64,000 nucleotides of DNA from Phycisphaeraceae bacterium (GTDB taxonomy: Bacteria > Planctomycetota > Phycisphaerae > Phycisphaerales > UBA1924). Numbering within the stretch: the stretch's first letter is position 1; every line of letters begins with the position of its first letter. Below, piece by piece: positions 43,099 to 52,046 of this stretch. Both the position numbers and the translations under genes were made by a program. The DNA lies in assembly GCA_019636845.1 (NCBI GenBank), contig JAHBWV010000001.1:1860001-1924000 (forward strand). The letters run 5' to 3'. The notes beneath the pieces were generated by a model. The model ran no database searches. It was not told where the DNA came from and saw nothing but the letters and a program-made list of their open reading frames with translations.

Positions 43099-46046
43099 GT
43101 GCGACGCACGGCGAGCCCTCGCACGTCGATCTCTACGTCTGCGAATCGAGATTCGACGTTGAGTGGATTCTTGCGGAGATAGAGGCGGATGCGATGTTCG
43201 GCATCGGCATCGCGGGCAATCATGAAGAGGTATCCTCCGCCTCCGGCACCGGGGAGTTCCCAGGCGAGCAGATCGTCTCGCAGCTTGTGCGTGATCGATT
43301 CAACGCTTGGGAGCGATGCGCCGGGATCGGCGGCTCTTTTCAGCGACCAGTACTCGGCGAGGCGTGCGGCTATCTCCGAATTGTCTCCGGCTTTGACGGC
43401 ATCGGCCATGGCGTTCGCTCCGGACTTGAGCGCAACCAGCGCGCGGAGCATGCGTGGATCGCGGGCGAGGTAGCGACCGACGACGCCCCGGAGGATTCCT
43501 CTTGCCATGCGACGTTCGCCTGTGAAGTAGAGGAGCATCCGCGGCCCATTTCGATCACTGAAGAGCCGATCGGAGAGCGTCGAGACGCGGGGGACCTGAT
43601 CGAAACCGGGAGAGGTGGTGAGTAGTTTCACGCCGGGCGTCAGACCACCGGCTTGATCCTGCCATCCGCCGCCCGTGCCGAGCATCTGCTCGAGACGGAG
43701 CGTCTGCGCGAAGAGGTGTTCGACGGTCATTGTGCGCCCGCTTGCATCTGCGAGGGCGGCGAGAAGCGTTGCGCCGAGAATCGAGCTGGTGCCAAGGCCA
43801 GAGCCCTTTGGGAGCGTGGAGTATGTCGTCACATGGAGCCCGCCGGGTCCGTCCCACATTGTTCGGCAGACCTCGTTGATGCTTCGTGGCGGATCGTCCG
43901 ATTCGGTGTTGAGTGCAATGGCTGCGCACGCGAGGGAGGCCCATCGTGTGGGATCGAAAGGGAGACGAAGTTCCGCAGTCGTGCGGATGCTGGTGGTTCG
44001 ACCGAGATCCGTGCTCGTGACGGTGATGCCGGGGCGTTCGGTCCGCATGACGATGGCATGGACCGCGGCGTGGCCACCGACCCTGACTGCTGCGTTGACA
44101 ACCGTTCCGCCGAGATCGTGGCAGATCGGTGGGGTGTCCGACCAGCCGCCCGCGAGATCGACGCGGGCCGGGCAAGAGGCCCAAGAGGCCTGATTGGGCA
44201 GGATGGCTTCTGTGCGAGTGGACTTTCGATCGGCGCGTTGTGCCTGCGCCGCGGAGCGTTCGACCGCTTCGGCAACGCACGCCATCGCGCGATCTCGTAG
44301 CGGCGTGGGGTCGCGACCGACGATACGAGCGAGATCTGAGGCGATCCAGAGCGTGGAGGCCTTGGCGGCCGGCTCTTTCTGTTTTTTCGCTCGCTCTGAG
44401 CAGGCGGCGAGCGCGCGGGCCGCGTCGCGGGGCAAGAGGTCTTGCAGCACTGACGACGTTCCATCTGGCTTGGTGCCGTGCGTGATCGCCTCTGCCGCAT
44501 GCTGGCTTACGAGTGTGCGTCGATGTTCGATCATCGAGGCATGATCGCAGGTGCGCACGGCCTCGGCGACCGAGAGTCGCGGTGCGCGCAGCCATGCCGA
44601 GGATGGCAGTGCATCGGTACTCCACATCCACTCGATGGACTTGAGGGCATCCTTGCGAGTCTTGGCGACGGGCCAGAGCGGAGCGTCATAGAGCGAGCAC
44701 GCTCGATCTGTGATCGACATGCGCTCCACACGCCGGACCTGCTCGATCAGCGGCTTGCCGCCGAGGGTTCCTCCCTGCTCGATGGGTGTCTTGAAGTCGT
44801 CGGACTTGCCGAACGCGATGCCCACGAAGCCGCCTCGCGTAAGTGGGAGGATGACAACACCCCACCCCTGCGGCATGCTGAGTGGACGATCTGTCTCGAT
44901 GCCGACGGCGACGTTGTCTCCTTGGAATCTCGCCGCGTGCTGAAAGGAGCAGGCGTCGATCCAGCAGTTCACGCCCGCCGTGATCCGTGAATGACCGGCT
45001 GTCGCCAGAACAACAGGTCCCGGCGCGATGTTGCTTGTGTCCCGGAGCCGCCTGTCGCTGGTTGCCAACGAGAGCAACTCCGCGGTCGTGCCTACATGGA
45101 GAAAGTCGCACGAGGGGATGATCCGGACATTGAAGGGAACAGACCGGAGCGCCTTGGCGAGCATCGGCATTTTCGATGTCTCACCGGCAGCGGCGACCAG
45201 CACGTCAGCGTACATGTCCATCGGCGGCGACGAGGCCTCGATGATGCGTGTGAACGGCGGCTGGAAGCGGAGCCGTTCGCGTCCTGCATCGAGAGTGAGC
45301 CCGAACGACCGGACTAGCCGCAGAACTGTCGGCTTATCGAGTACCACGATACCTGAATCGACAAGGGCTCGGCCATCACGTGCGAGTGCTCCTTCACGCC
45401 TCATCGCCTCTTGATCCGGCTTCTGGAGATACATCTTTACGCGGCCAGAGGCATCGGGCACGTACACGCCGTGACGCCTCGCGGTTTCCACTGGCGCGGG
45501 GAATGCGACGCCCGTGATGCCGGGACTCTTCAGATCGATCGTGTGTGCGGAGGCATTGAGCAGCACGTCGCCGGATGCAATGAGAGTGGAGCCGGGGTTG
45601 GTGCCTCGGAGATGGACGCTCACAAGATCGCGGAGAATGAGATCGAACATCGAGAGCGGCGTGCCGCTCGGGTCTCGGCGGTCGAGTGGGAGGAAGAGCT
45701 TGCCGCACGCTGCGTATGCGGTGAGCCGGCGGCTATCGCCACCGGAGTGGATGATGAGCAGTCGCTGCCCTTCAAGGATGCCTTCGATGGATGCCGGCCG
45801 TTTGTGCTCGCGCCGGAGTTCGGCGAGTCTTGCCCCGAGGACGCGGGCGAGAGCGACCAGCGTGGCGTTGCCTGAGCCGGCACGCTTGTCGTGCGGATCG
45901 GGAACGACGAGCCATCGCCTGACCGAGGCCAACGCACCGCGTGAGGCACGCTCGCGGAGGTTCTGTCGGTACCCGGCGGCCTGGGCGCGTGAGGAGGCAG
46001 TGATGACGAGCCAGTCGATCTGTGTGGTCTCGCGGAGGCGGGGCAT
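43095..46046 (-). CDS. fkp: Bifunctional L-fucokinase / GDP-L-fucose pyrophosphorylase
   Basis: The product is 983 aa, close to Bacteroides Fkp (about 950). The N-terminal half (about 30-480) is the fucose-1-phosphate guanylyltransferase: DPHDKRAGSGNATL, LIIHSGGDSRRLTAYAACGKLFLPL, and a left-handed-helix-like middle. The C-terminal half is a GHMP kinase with motif 1 CPARVDLAGGWSDTPP, motif 2 TLPKGSGLGTSSILG and motif 3 WELPGAGGGGYLFMIA. It converts L-fucose, ATP and GTP to GDP-fucose for surface glycans. The Shine-Dalgarno (GGAGGGGG) lies inside the end of the permease gene, whose stop is 3 bases upstream. The binding protein, permease and mutarotase next to it support fucose import. Confidence 0.95.
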   Translation of the reverse strand: MPRLRETTQIDWLVITASSRAQAAGYRQNLRERASRGALASVRRWLVVPDPHDKRAGSGNATLVALARVLGARLAELRREHKRPASIEGILEGQRLLIIHSGGDSRRLTAYAACGKLFLPLDRRDPSGTPLSMFDLILRDLVSVHLRGTNPGSTLIASGDVLLNASAHTIDLKSPGITGVAFPAPVETARRHGVYVPDASGRVKMYLQKPDQEAMRREGALARDGRALVDSGIVVLDKPTVLRLVRSFGLTLDAGRERLRFQPPFTRIIEASSPPMDMYADVLVAAAGETSKMPMLAKALRSVPFNVRIIPSCDFLHVGTTAELLSLATSDRRLRDTSNIAPGPVVLATAGHSRITAGVNCWIDACSFQHAARFQGDNVAVGIETDRPLSMPQGWGVVILPLTRGGFVGIAFGKSDDFKTPIEQGGTLGGKPLIEQVRRVERMSITDRACSLYDAPLWPVAKTRKDALKSIEWMWSTDALPSSAWLRAPRLSVAEAVRTCDHASMIEHRRTLVSQHAAEAITHGTKPDGTSSVLQDLLPRDAARALAACSERAKKQKEPAAKASTLWIASDLARIVGRDPTPLRDRAMACVAEAVERSAAQAQRADRKSTRTEAILPNQASWASCPARVDLAGGWSDTPPICHDLGGTVVNAAVRVGGHAAVHAIVMRTERPGITVTSTDLGRTTSIRTTAELRLPFDPTRWASLACAAIALNTESDDPPRSINEVCRTMWDGPGGLHVTTYSTLPKGSGLGTSSILGATLLAALADASGRTMTVEHLFAQTLRLEQMLGTGGGWQDQAGGLTPGVKLLTTSPGFDQVPRVSTLSDRLFSDRNGPRMLLYFTGERRMARGILRGVVGRYLARDPRMLRALVALKSGANAMADAVKAGDNSEIAARLAEYWSLKRAADPGASLPSVESITHKLRDDLLAWELPGAGGGGYLFMIARDADAEHRIRLYLRKNPLNVESRFADVEIDVRGLAVRRT

Positions 46047-46049
46047 CGT

Positions 46050-47039
46050 TCAGACCCCCTCCGCGTCGCTTGCGACGCTCCGCGAGCGGAATCGGTCGAT
46101 GATCACGGCGGCGATGATGATGTGGCCGGTGATGATCTCCTGGATGTAGTTGGGCCAGCCGAGCACATCGGATCGGTTGGAGAGGAATGACATCAGCAGC
46201 ACGCCCGCGACGGTGCCCGATATCGAGACACGCCCGCCCCGGAGGGAGCCCCCACCGATGACGACTGCTGCGATCATGCGGAGTTCTTCGCCGGACGCGA
46301 CGGTCGGATCGCCGACGGTGAGGCGTGCGAACTGGATGACGCCCGCGATGCCGACGAATACGCCGCAGAGGGTGTAGGCGGCTGCGCGTGTGCGCCTGAC
46401 GTGGATGCCGCACCTTCGGGCGGCCTCGGCGTTCGATCCGACGGCGACGAACTTTCGACCCGCGACGGTTCTTGCGAGAAGGAGAGCGACGCCGACCGCG
46501 AGCGCGAGCCAGATGAATGAAGCGGGCGAGAGTTGCCACCACGGCCCCGCGTGTCTGAGGCGCACGAGAGAGCCGAGGCCGCCATCTGTGGACGGAACGA
46601 CCGTGGTGCTTCCGGAGATCCACTTGGCGACGCCTCTCCAGAGCCCCATGGCACCGAGGGTCACGATGAATGCCGGGAGACGGAATGCGGCGGTGAGGAG
46701 CCCTGTGTATGAGCCAGCGAGCGCAGCGATCGAGATTGCGAGCACCGCTGCGATAGGTCCGCTCGCTCCTTCCTTGAGCGCGAGCGCGGTCACGACGCAG
46801 GAGACCGCGACGACCGAACCGACTGCAAGATCGATGCCGCCGGTAACGATGACGATCGCGACACCGAGCGCACCGATCCCGGTGATGGAGGATTGAAGCG
46901 TGATGTTTCGGATGTCCGCGCTCGTGACGGGGTGTCCGGGCGCAAGGACCACGAACGCGAGAACCACAACGCCGAGGCCGAGGATCGGTCCGAGCACGCG
47001 GAACAAGGCGAGAGCGTTCGACCGTGTCGGGATGATCAT
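46050..47039 (-). CDS. CUT2 sugar ABC permease (probable fucose importer)
   Basis: The product is 329 aa with about ten hydrophobic segments. Family landmarks are TGGIDLAVGSVVAVS, RLPAFIVTLGAMGLWRGVAKWISG, GSNAEAARRCGIHVRRTRAAAYTL and GGSLRGGRVSISGTVAG. It overlaps the binding-protein gene upstream by 4 bases (ATGA) and leads Fkp by 3. There is no partner ATPase gene in this operon; a complete CUT2 ATPase lies at 29502-31073 in another operon. The substrate call, L-fucose, comes from the Fkp and mutarotase context, not from the permease sequence. Confidence 0.9.
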   Translation of the reverse strand: MIIPTRSNALALFRVLGPILGLGVVVLAFVVLAPGHPVTSADIRNITLQSSITGIGALGVAIVIVTGGIDLAVGSVVAVSCVVTALALKEGASGPIAAVLAISIAALAGSYTGLLTAAFRLPAFIVTLGAMGLWRGVAKWISGSTTVVPSTDGGLGSLVRLRHAGPWWQLSPASFIWLALAVGVALLLARTVAGRKFVAVGSNAEAARRCGIHVRRTRAAAYTLCGVFVGIAGVIQFARLTVGDPTVASGEELRMIAAVVIGGGSLRGGRVSISGTVAGVLLMSFLSNRSDVLGWPNYIQEIITGHIIIAAVIIDRFRSRSVASDAEGV

Positions 47040-48112
47040 GGCGATCCGGGAGACGTTGATGTGCCCTCGCTCGGTGCGAGCGTGGGACGGATGATGCCGA
47101 CGATCTCAGGAGAGTCGAGATTCTCAAGCGTGACGACGGCGACACCTGTATCGATCACCGGCTCTACGGGAGCGCCTCGGAGATGATCGACGGCTGCGCG
47201 GAGGGCGAGTTCGCCCATGCGCATGGGGTTCTGGACGACGAACGATTGCATGTGCCCTTCGCGGAGGGCCTCGATGAAGGTCTCGCTGGAGTCGAAGCCG
47301 ACAAACTTGACCTTGCCGGCGAGTCCGCGCGAGCGAAGGGCGAGCAGCATGCCGAAGGTTGCCGACTCGTTCGAGCAGAAGACGCCTTCGATATCCGGGT
47401 GAGCGTTGAGCAGGTTCTCAGCGGCTTCCTGGGCTGTTGCGCGGGTTGCTCCGGCGTAGCGGCGCGGATCAATGAGGGTTATGCCCTCGTGAGCCGAGAT
47501 TGCATCTATGAATCCCTGCTCGCGGAGGAGCGTGCTTGCCGAGCCCTCGGCGTAGCGAAGCAGAAGCACCTTGCCGGTGTTGCCCATTGCGGCGGCGAGC
47601 GAGTCGCCGGCGAGTCGCCCACCCTGCTTGTTGTCGGTCGCGACGAAGCAGACAAAGTCGGAGCCAGGGCGTACAAGTGATTGATCCAGACCCGAATCGA
47701 AGATCACGATGGGCACGCCGGCAGCGGTTGCCTCACGGACCGGCGCGACAAGGGCCCGGTCGTCGAGCGGCGCGAGCACGATCGCGTCGTACCGGCGTGA
47801 TCCGACGAGGTTCTGGACCAACGAGATCTGCTGGGCCCTGTCGTCTTCCCTCTCTGGGCCGCGAAAGACCATCTCGACGCCAAGATCAGCGGCTGCACGG
47901 GACGCCCCGGCGTGTACGGTGCGCCAGAACTCGTGGGTGGTGCCCTTGGGTACGACCGCGATCCGCAGCGGCTTTGGCTGGTCCGCGTTCGATCCGGAGG
48001 ACTGCTTGCGATCGCATGCTGAGAGCACGGATGCCGCGGCGACGGCGATGCAGGCGATGGCGAGCAGCCCGCAAGCGTGGCGAGGCGGTCGAAAGCGAGG
48101 GAGACTCAGCAC
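47036..48112 (-). CDS. Sugar-binding lipoprotein of CUT2 ABC importer (probable fucose)
   Basis: The product is 358 aa. GTG 48112 has AGGAG eight bases upstream. The signal peptide ends in VLSAC (lipobox). The type I periplasmic-binding fold is clear: IAVVPKGTTHEFWRTVHAGASRAAADLG, VGSRRYDAIVLAPLDD, GVPIVIFDSGLD, DIEGVFCSNESATFGMLLAL, and VVQNPMRMGELALRAAVDHL at the end. It is the first gene of the five-gene fucose-type operon. It is divergent from the mutarotase gene across 70 bases, so the two probably share a control region. Confidence 0.9.
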   Translation of the reverse strand: MLSLPRFRPPRHACGLLAIACIAVAAASVLSACDRKQSSGSNADQPKPLRIAVVPKGTTHEFWRTVHAGASRAAADLGVEMVFRGPEREDDRAQQISLVQNLVGSRRYDAIVLAPLDDRALVAPVREATAAGVPIVIFDSGLDQSLVRPGSDFVCFVATDNKQGGRLAGDSLAAAMGNTGKVLLLRYAEGSASTLLREQGFIDAISAHEGITLIDPRRYAGATRATAQEAAENLLNAHPDIEGVFCSNESATFGMLLALRSRGLAGKVKFVGFDSSETFIEALREGHMQSFVVQNPMRMGELALRAAVDHLRGAPVEPVIDTGVAVVTLENLDSPEIVGIIRPTLAPSEGTSTSPGSP

Positions 48113-48182
48113 GTGGATCGACTCCTGAATGATCGGATCACGGACTCAGAATCGAGTATAACGGGCAGAAAGGAGCACGTGC

Positions 48183-48521
48183 ATGGCCATGTTCGCGCAG
48201 ACGATCGACCTGGTCGAAGATCCTGCGATGATCGAGGAGTATGAGCGGCGGCACATGGCCGTGTGGCCAGAGGTTGAGTGCTCGCTCAGGGAGATCGGGA
48301 TCCGCGAGATGCGGATCTTCCGGCTTGGGAGCCGCCTGTTTATGGTGTTCGAGGCGAGCGACGCCTTCGATCCGGCGAGGGATTACCAGCGGTATGCCGC
48401 CGATCCGCGATGCCGCGAGTGGGACGCGTTGATGCGAGATTTCCAGCGCCCTGCTCCGGGCGCGGGCCCGGGGGAGTGGTGGGCGTCGATGAGACAGATA
48501 TACGAGTTGAGGCGGGAGTAA
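48183..48521 (+). CDS. RhaM-family sugar mutarotase (L-rhamnose/L-fucose type)
   Basis: The product is 112 aa, the normal size for the RhaM (DUF718) family. It has IDLVEDPAMIEEYERRHMAVWPEVECSL with the conserved His, an REMRIFRLGSRLFMVFEA strand, and the C-terminal CREWDALMRDFQ..W..M motif. Mutarotases speed interconversion of alpha and beta anomers so that kinases receive the right form. Family members act on L-rhamnose or L-fucose; the divergent Fkp operon favours fucose. AAGGAG sits nine bases before the ATG, and TATAAC at 48157-48162 is a plausible -10. It ends 6 bases before the convergent carboxypeptidase stop. Confidence 0.88.
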   Translation: MAMFAQTIDLVEDPAMIEEYERRHMAVWPEVECSLREIGIREMRIFRLGSRLFMVFEASDAFDPARDYQRYAADPRCREWDALMRDFQRPAPGAGPGEWWASMRQIYELRRE

Positions 48522-48527
48522 GGGGGA

Positions 48528-49967
48528 TTATCTCGCCTCAGAGAAGAGCTGGATGAACTCGAGAAGGTCAAGGATGTCGAGATCGCCGTCGGGTACGAGG
48601 TCGCAGCGCGGGTCGAGTGCGTCGAAGTCGGCGATGAAATCGAGTAGATCGACGATGTCGTGCGAGCAGTCACGATTCCAGTCTGCGATGAAGCGGTAGC
48701 GATCGATCATCGCCTCGGCTTGGAAGAGGGTTGCGGGGAGTGTTTCTTGTGCGCAGAGAAGTATCTCTGAGGGTGGCGGGGCGAAGTTCGGACCGCGGAG
48801 CTCGTAACTCATGGAGAGAATACCGCTTCGTGTGCCGTAGAACCAATCGACGCTGCTGCCCGAGACGGGGTAGATCACTGTATAGATCGGTCCGTATGTG
48901 TACGTCTTGCCATGAACGGCGTTGATGCGGGCGTTCATCTCCTGGCCGATATCGTGCCACTCCGGTGCGTTGAAGATCGGCGTGGGGCTCCATCCCCAGG
49001 ACCAGAGGATCATCTGCCCGTAGGAATGGATGTCGTTGTGGGCTTTGATCTCAGGGTGTGTGAGCACGAAATCTCTGACGCGCTGTGTCTCGGGCTCGGA
49101 GAAGGGGCCGGTTCCCCAGTAGACATCACTGGAGCCGAAGGGGCTTCCGCCCGCGCCGCCGGGGAGAGAGAGGCCCCACTGGTAGCCCCAGTTACGATTG
49201 AGATCGACGCCGAAGGAACCACCGGGATTTGGTCTGCGGTTCTTCCGCCAGAAGCGGTTGACCGTCCATGTGTGGACATAGCCGTCAGGATTCATGATGG
49301 GCACGATGTAGAAGACCGCGTGATCGGTGAGGTAGCGGACATAGGCGTCGTCGTCGTAGTTCCTGACGAGGTGGTCCGCGACGAACATCGCGTTCATGAC
49401 GGTGATCCATTCTCGGGCGTGCTGGATGCTGTTGAGCAGGATCGCGGGCTTGCAACGTCCGAGGTCCACAGCGTCGTTGCTGATTCGAAGGCCCTTGATC
49501 GGACGCCCTTCGAGCGACACGCCGAGGTCGATCTGGGTGACGAGATCCGGCCTCAGGGCAGCGAGTTCGGCCATGTAGGCCTCAACTGCGCTGAGGTTCT
49601 TGTAGTCCTGAAACCAGGAAGCATCGCGGGCGATGGGAGCCGAGAGCCGCACACGCTCGGCATCGATGAGCGGCTGCAGATCGTGGATCGTGACCATGTG
49701 GGGCATGCCTGTCGCGACCAGTGCGTCGAACCGATCCGGAGGGACCAGAAAGTCATTGGCTTGATCGTGCCGGACCTCGCAGCCGAACGGCTCGATGCCG
49801 ATCGATTCGAGCGTGCGGACGTCTCGGAAGTCGCGAATGACGACGCTGACGACGCGGTAACCGTCGTAACGCACCACGGGCTCGCCCGGGCGTGCGTCGG
49901 GCTGCGCGAACGACCGCAGCGCGAAGAGCGAAATGGCCAGAATGAGCACAGGCCAGGATTCACGCAT
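48528..49967 (-). CDS. Secreted M14 zinc carboxypeptidase with dockerin-like tail
   Basis: The product is 479 aa. ATG 49967 has GGAGG seven bases upstream and gives a signal peptide (about 1-21). Residues about 30-110 look like an M14 propeptide. The catalytic domain has zinc ligands His183 and Glu186 (QHAREW), His314 (DIHSYGQ), substrate-binding DLNRNWG, and general base Glu389 (SMSYELRG). It should remove C-terminal residues from proteins outside the cell. The last ~50 residues are a reduced dockerin/EF-hand-like pair (DWNRDCSHDIVDLLDFIADF; PDGDLDILDLLEFIQLF), related to the tails of the amylase and the modular secreted protein but shorter. Confidence 0.92.
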   Translation of the reverse strand: MRESWPVLILAISLFALRSFAQPDARPGEPVVRYDGYRVVSVVIRDFRDVRTLESIGIEPFGCEVRHDQANDFLVPPDRFDALVATGMPHMVTIHDLQPLIDAERVRLSAPIARDASWFQDYKNLSAVEAYMAELAALRPDLVTQIDLGVSLEGRPIKGLRISNDAVDLGRCKPAILLNSIQHAREWITVMNAMFVADHLVRNYDDDAYVRYLTDHAVFYIVPIMNPDGYVHTWTVNRFWRKNRRPNPGGSFGVDLNRNWGYQWGLSLPGGAGGSPFGSSDVYWGTGPFSEPETQRVRDFVLTHPEIKAHNDIHSYGQMILWSWGWSPTPIFNAPEWHDIGQEMNARINAVHGKTYTYGPIYTVIYPVSGSSVDWFYGTRSGILSMSYELRGPNFAPPPSEILLCAQETLPATLFQAEAMIDRYRFIADWNRDCSHDIVDLLDFIADFDALDPRCDLVPDGDLDILDLLEFIQLFSEAR

Positions 49968-50050
49968 CGACACACCTCCGGGCAAGGACGAGGACACCCG
50001 GGAGCAGTGTCGCAGAATGACGCCTCCGTGTCCAGATCCACTACCACGAA

Positions 50051-51643
50051 TCAGCGGGCAACTTCGATGGCTCGGGTCTCACGAAGGACCGTCACCTTGA
50101 TCTCGCCGGGGAATGTCATCTCGTCGCTCACGCGCCGAGCGATCTGGTGGGCGATCAGGAAGGCCTCGTCATCGCCGACCTTCGCGGCGTCGAGCATCAC
50201 CCGGACTTCGCGACCGGCCTGGATCGCGTATGCCTCGGTCACGCCCTTGAAGCCAAGAGCGATGTCCTGCAACTGGGTCAGTCGCTGAACGTACCGCTCC
50301 ATGCTCTCGCGGCGGGCGCCCGGGCGAGCGGAGGAGACGGCGTCGGCCGCCATGATGATGGGTGTATAGAACGTCGTCGAGGGGATGTCGCCGTGGTGGC
50401 CGCCGATGACGTTGAGTACCGGTTCTTTCTCGCCGTACTGCTTGGCGAAGTCCATGCCGATCTTGGGGTGGCCACCCTCCATCTCGTGGTCCATCGCCTT
50501 GCCGATGTCGTGGAGGAAGCCGCAACGCCGGGCAAGTGCGCCGTCGAGCCCGAGTTGCTCGGCGATGATCTGCGAGAGGTACGCGACCTCGACTGAGTGA
50601 CGAAGGACATTCTGTCCGTACGAGGTTCGATAGTGGAGCTTGCCCATCGCCTCGATGATCTTGGGATGAACCCCTCGGAGGTTGGTCTCGACGATCGCGT
50701 CCTTGCCGAACTTGATGATGCTCTCGTTGATCTCTTTCTTGACCTTCTCGATGATCTCTTCGATGCGTGCGGGGTGCATGCGTCCGTCAGCGACGAGGCG
50801 TTCAAGGGCTTCGACCGCTATCGCCTGACGCACCTTGTCGAAGCAGGAGACGACGATCACGCCGGGGGTGTCGTCAACGATGATGTTGACGCCGGCGGCC
50901 TGCTCGAAGGCGCGGATGTTGCGGCCCTCCCGCCCGATGATCCTTCCCTTCATGTCATCAGAGGGAATGGCGACCGTGCGCACCGTTGACTCGGAGGTGT
51001 GCTCCGTGGCGTAACGCTGGATCGCCATGAGTGTGATCTCTCTGGCCTGCTTCGCGGCGTCTTCCTCGGCCTGCTCGGTGATCCGGCGGGTGAGCTTCGC
51101 GACGTCCTGGCGACAGTCCTGCTCGATGCGGAGCAGCAGCTCCTCCCTGGCCTGATCCCGGGAGAGGTCGGCGATCTGGTGGAGTTTCTGGGTCTGCTGC
51201 TCGATCAACGCGGCGATCTGTGCCTCTTTAGCGCCGAGTTTCTCTTCTCTGGCTCGGAGGGTCTCCGCCTGCTTTGAGTTTGAGGAATCACGCTGAGCCA
51301 GCGTCTCTTCCTTGCGGTCGAGCAGATCCTCTCGCTTGGCGAGTCGGCGCTCGACATCGCGCAGCTCGGCGCGAGCGGATTCGGTCTCACGCTCGAACTG
51401 CTCTTTCCGCGCGAGGGTCTGCCGCTCGGCTTCCAGACGGACAGACTCCGCCTGGGTCCGGGCTTCGGCCGCTGCACGCTCGACGATCTGCGCGGCCTCA
51501 ACTTTGGCGCGTGAGAGCGACTTGCCTGCGAGTCTCTGGCACAAGAGGAAACCGAGTCCAACTCCGGCGATCACAGCGATCACACCCGCGAGTACCACGT
51601 GTGAGACGCCGATCTCGGCCAGGAGCAGCGAGTGAGTCAGCAT
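50051..51643 (-). CDS. rny: Ribonuclease Y
   Basis: RNase Y is a membrane-anchored endoribonuclease that starts mRNA decay. The 530-aa product has an N-terminal membrane segment (about 9-32), a long charged coiled coil (about 40-190), a KH domain (GRIIGREGRNIRAFEQAAG), then the HD domain with RHSVEVAYLSQIIAE and FLHDIGKAMDHE. The C-terminal extension ends PGEIKVTVLRETRAIEVAR, as is usual. ATG 51643 is preceded by GGAAGG; the open frame continues to 51727 without homology. Length is normal (about 520). A stable hairpin lies immediately upstream of the Shine-Dalgarno. Confidence 0.96.
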   Translation of the reverse strand: MLTHSLLLAEIGVSHVVLAGVIAVIAGVGLGFLLCQRLAGKSLSRAKVEAAQIVERAAAEARTQAESVRLEAERQTLARKEQFERETESARAELRDVERRLAKREDLLDRKEETLAQRDSSNSKQAETLRAREEKLGAKEAQIAALIEQQTQKLHQIADLSRDQAREELLLRIEQDCRQDVAKLTRRITEQAEEDAAKQAREITLMAIQRYATEHTSESTVRTVAIPSDDMKGRIIGREGRNIRAFEQAAGVNIIVDDTPGVIVVSCFDKVRQAIAVEALERLVADGRMHPARIEEIIEKVKKEINESIIKFGKDAIVETNLRGVHPKIIEAMGKLHYRTSYGQNVLRHSVEVAYLSQIIAEQLGLDGALARRCGFLHDIGKAMDHEMEGGHPKIGMDFAKQYGEKEPVLNVIGGHHGDIPSTTFYTPIIMAADAVSSARPGARRESMERYVQRLTQLQDIALGFKGVTEAYAIQAGREVRVMLDAAKVGDDEAFLIAHQIARRVSDEMTFPGEIKVTVLRETRAIEVAR

Positions 51644-52046
51644 GGGACAGCCCTTCCCCCCGGTTGCGGCTACAACCGGGACGGTCAAGGCCGATGTGCG
51701 GCACCTCTGGTGTGTCTCAAGAGCCAAGACCGCGTGCCCAGTGGCAACGCATCAGAACGAACGCTCACGAACCTCCCTCACGCTGCGGCTCTCACCGCAC
51801 GATCTCTCCCCGAACCCCATTCAGACTTCGTGATCGCACATCCATGTCCTGACACTGTCGCGATTCCTCATCGCGTTCGGATCGTCCGCTTCGCAAGGAA
51901 CATGGCCAAACGCCAGACCCGGTCAGCGTACGGAGACTCAGCCAATAGGCACGCGCGGCACAGCGGCCGGAGTGTTTACACCGCCCGGGAACATTCCCGG
52001 ACCTTCCACATGATATGGGAATTACCGAACCCTTTACAAGCGACAC
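51644..52046. other. 403-bp intergenic region upstream of rny
   Basis: No gene is seen. It should contain the rny promoter (minus strand), which I cannot fix by eye. Visible structures are the rny leader hairpin listed separately, a small inverted repeat GCGAT..ATCGC near 51860-51874, and a GC hairpin CCGGGAA-CA-TTCCCGG at 51985-52000 that could end the upstream PilZ-like transcript but has no T-tract. Confidence 0.5.
51659..51680 (-). promoter_or_regulatory. Hairpin adjoining the rny ribosome-binding site
   Basis: CCCGGTTG pairs with CAACCGGG, a perfect 8-bp stem with a 6-base loop; on the minus strand it ends in GGGGGGAAGGG, the likely Shine-Dalgarno of rny, 16-25 bases before the ATG. It could affect translation or be a cleavage-sensitive leader element. 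Confidence 0.35.
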
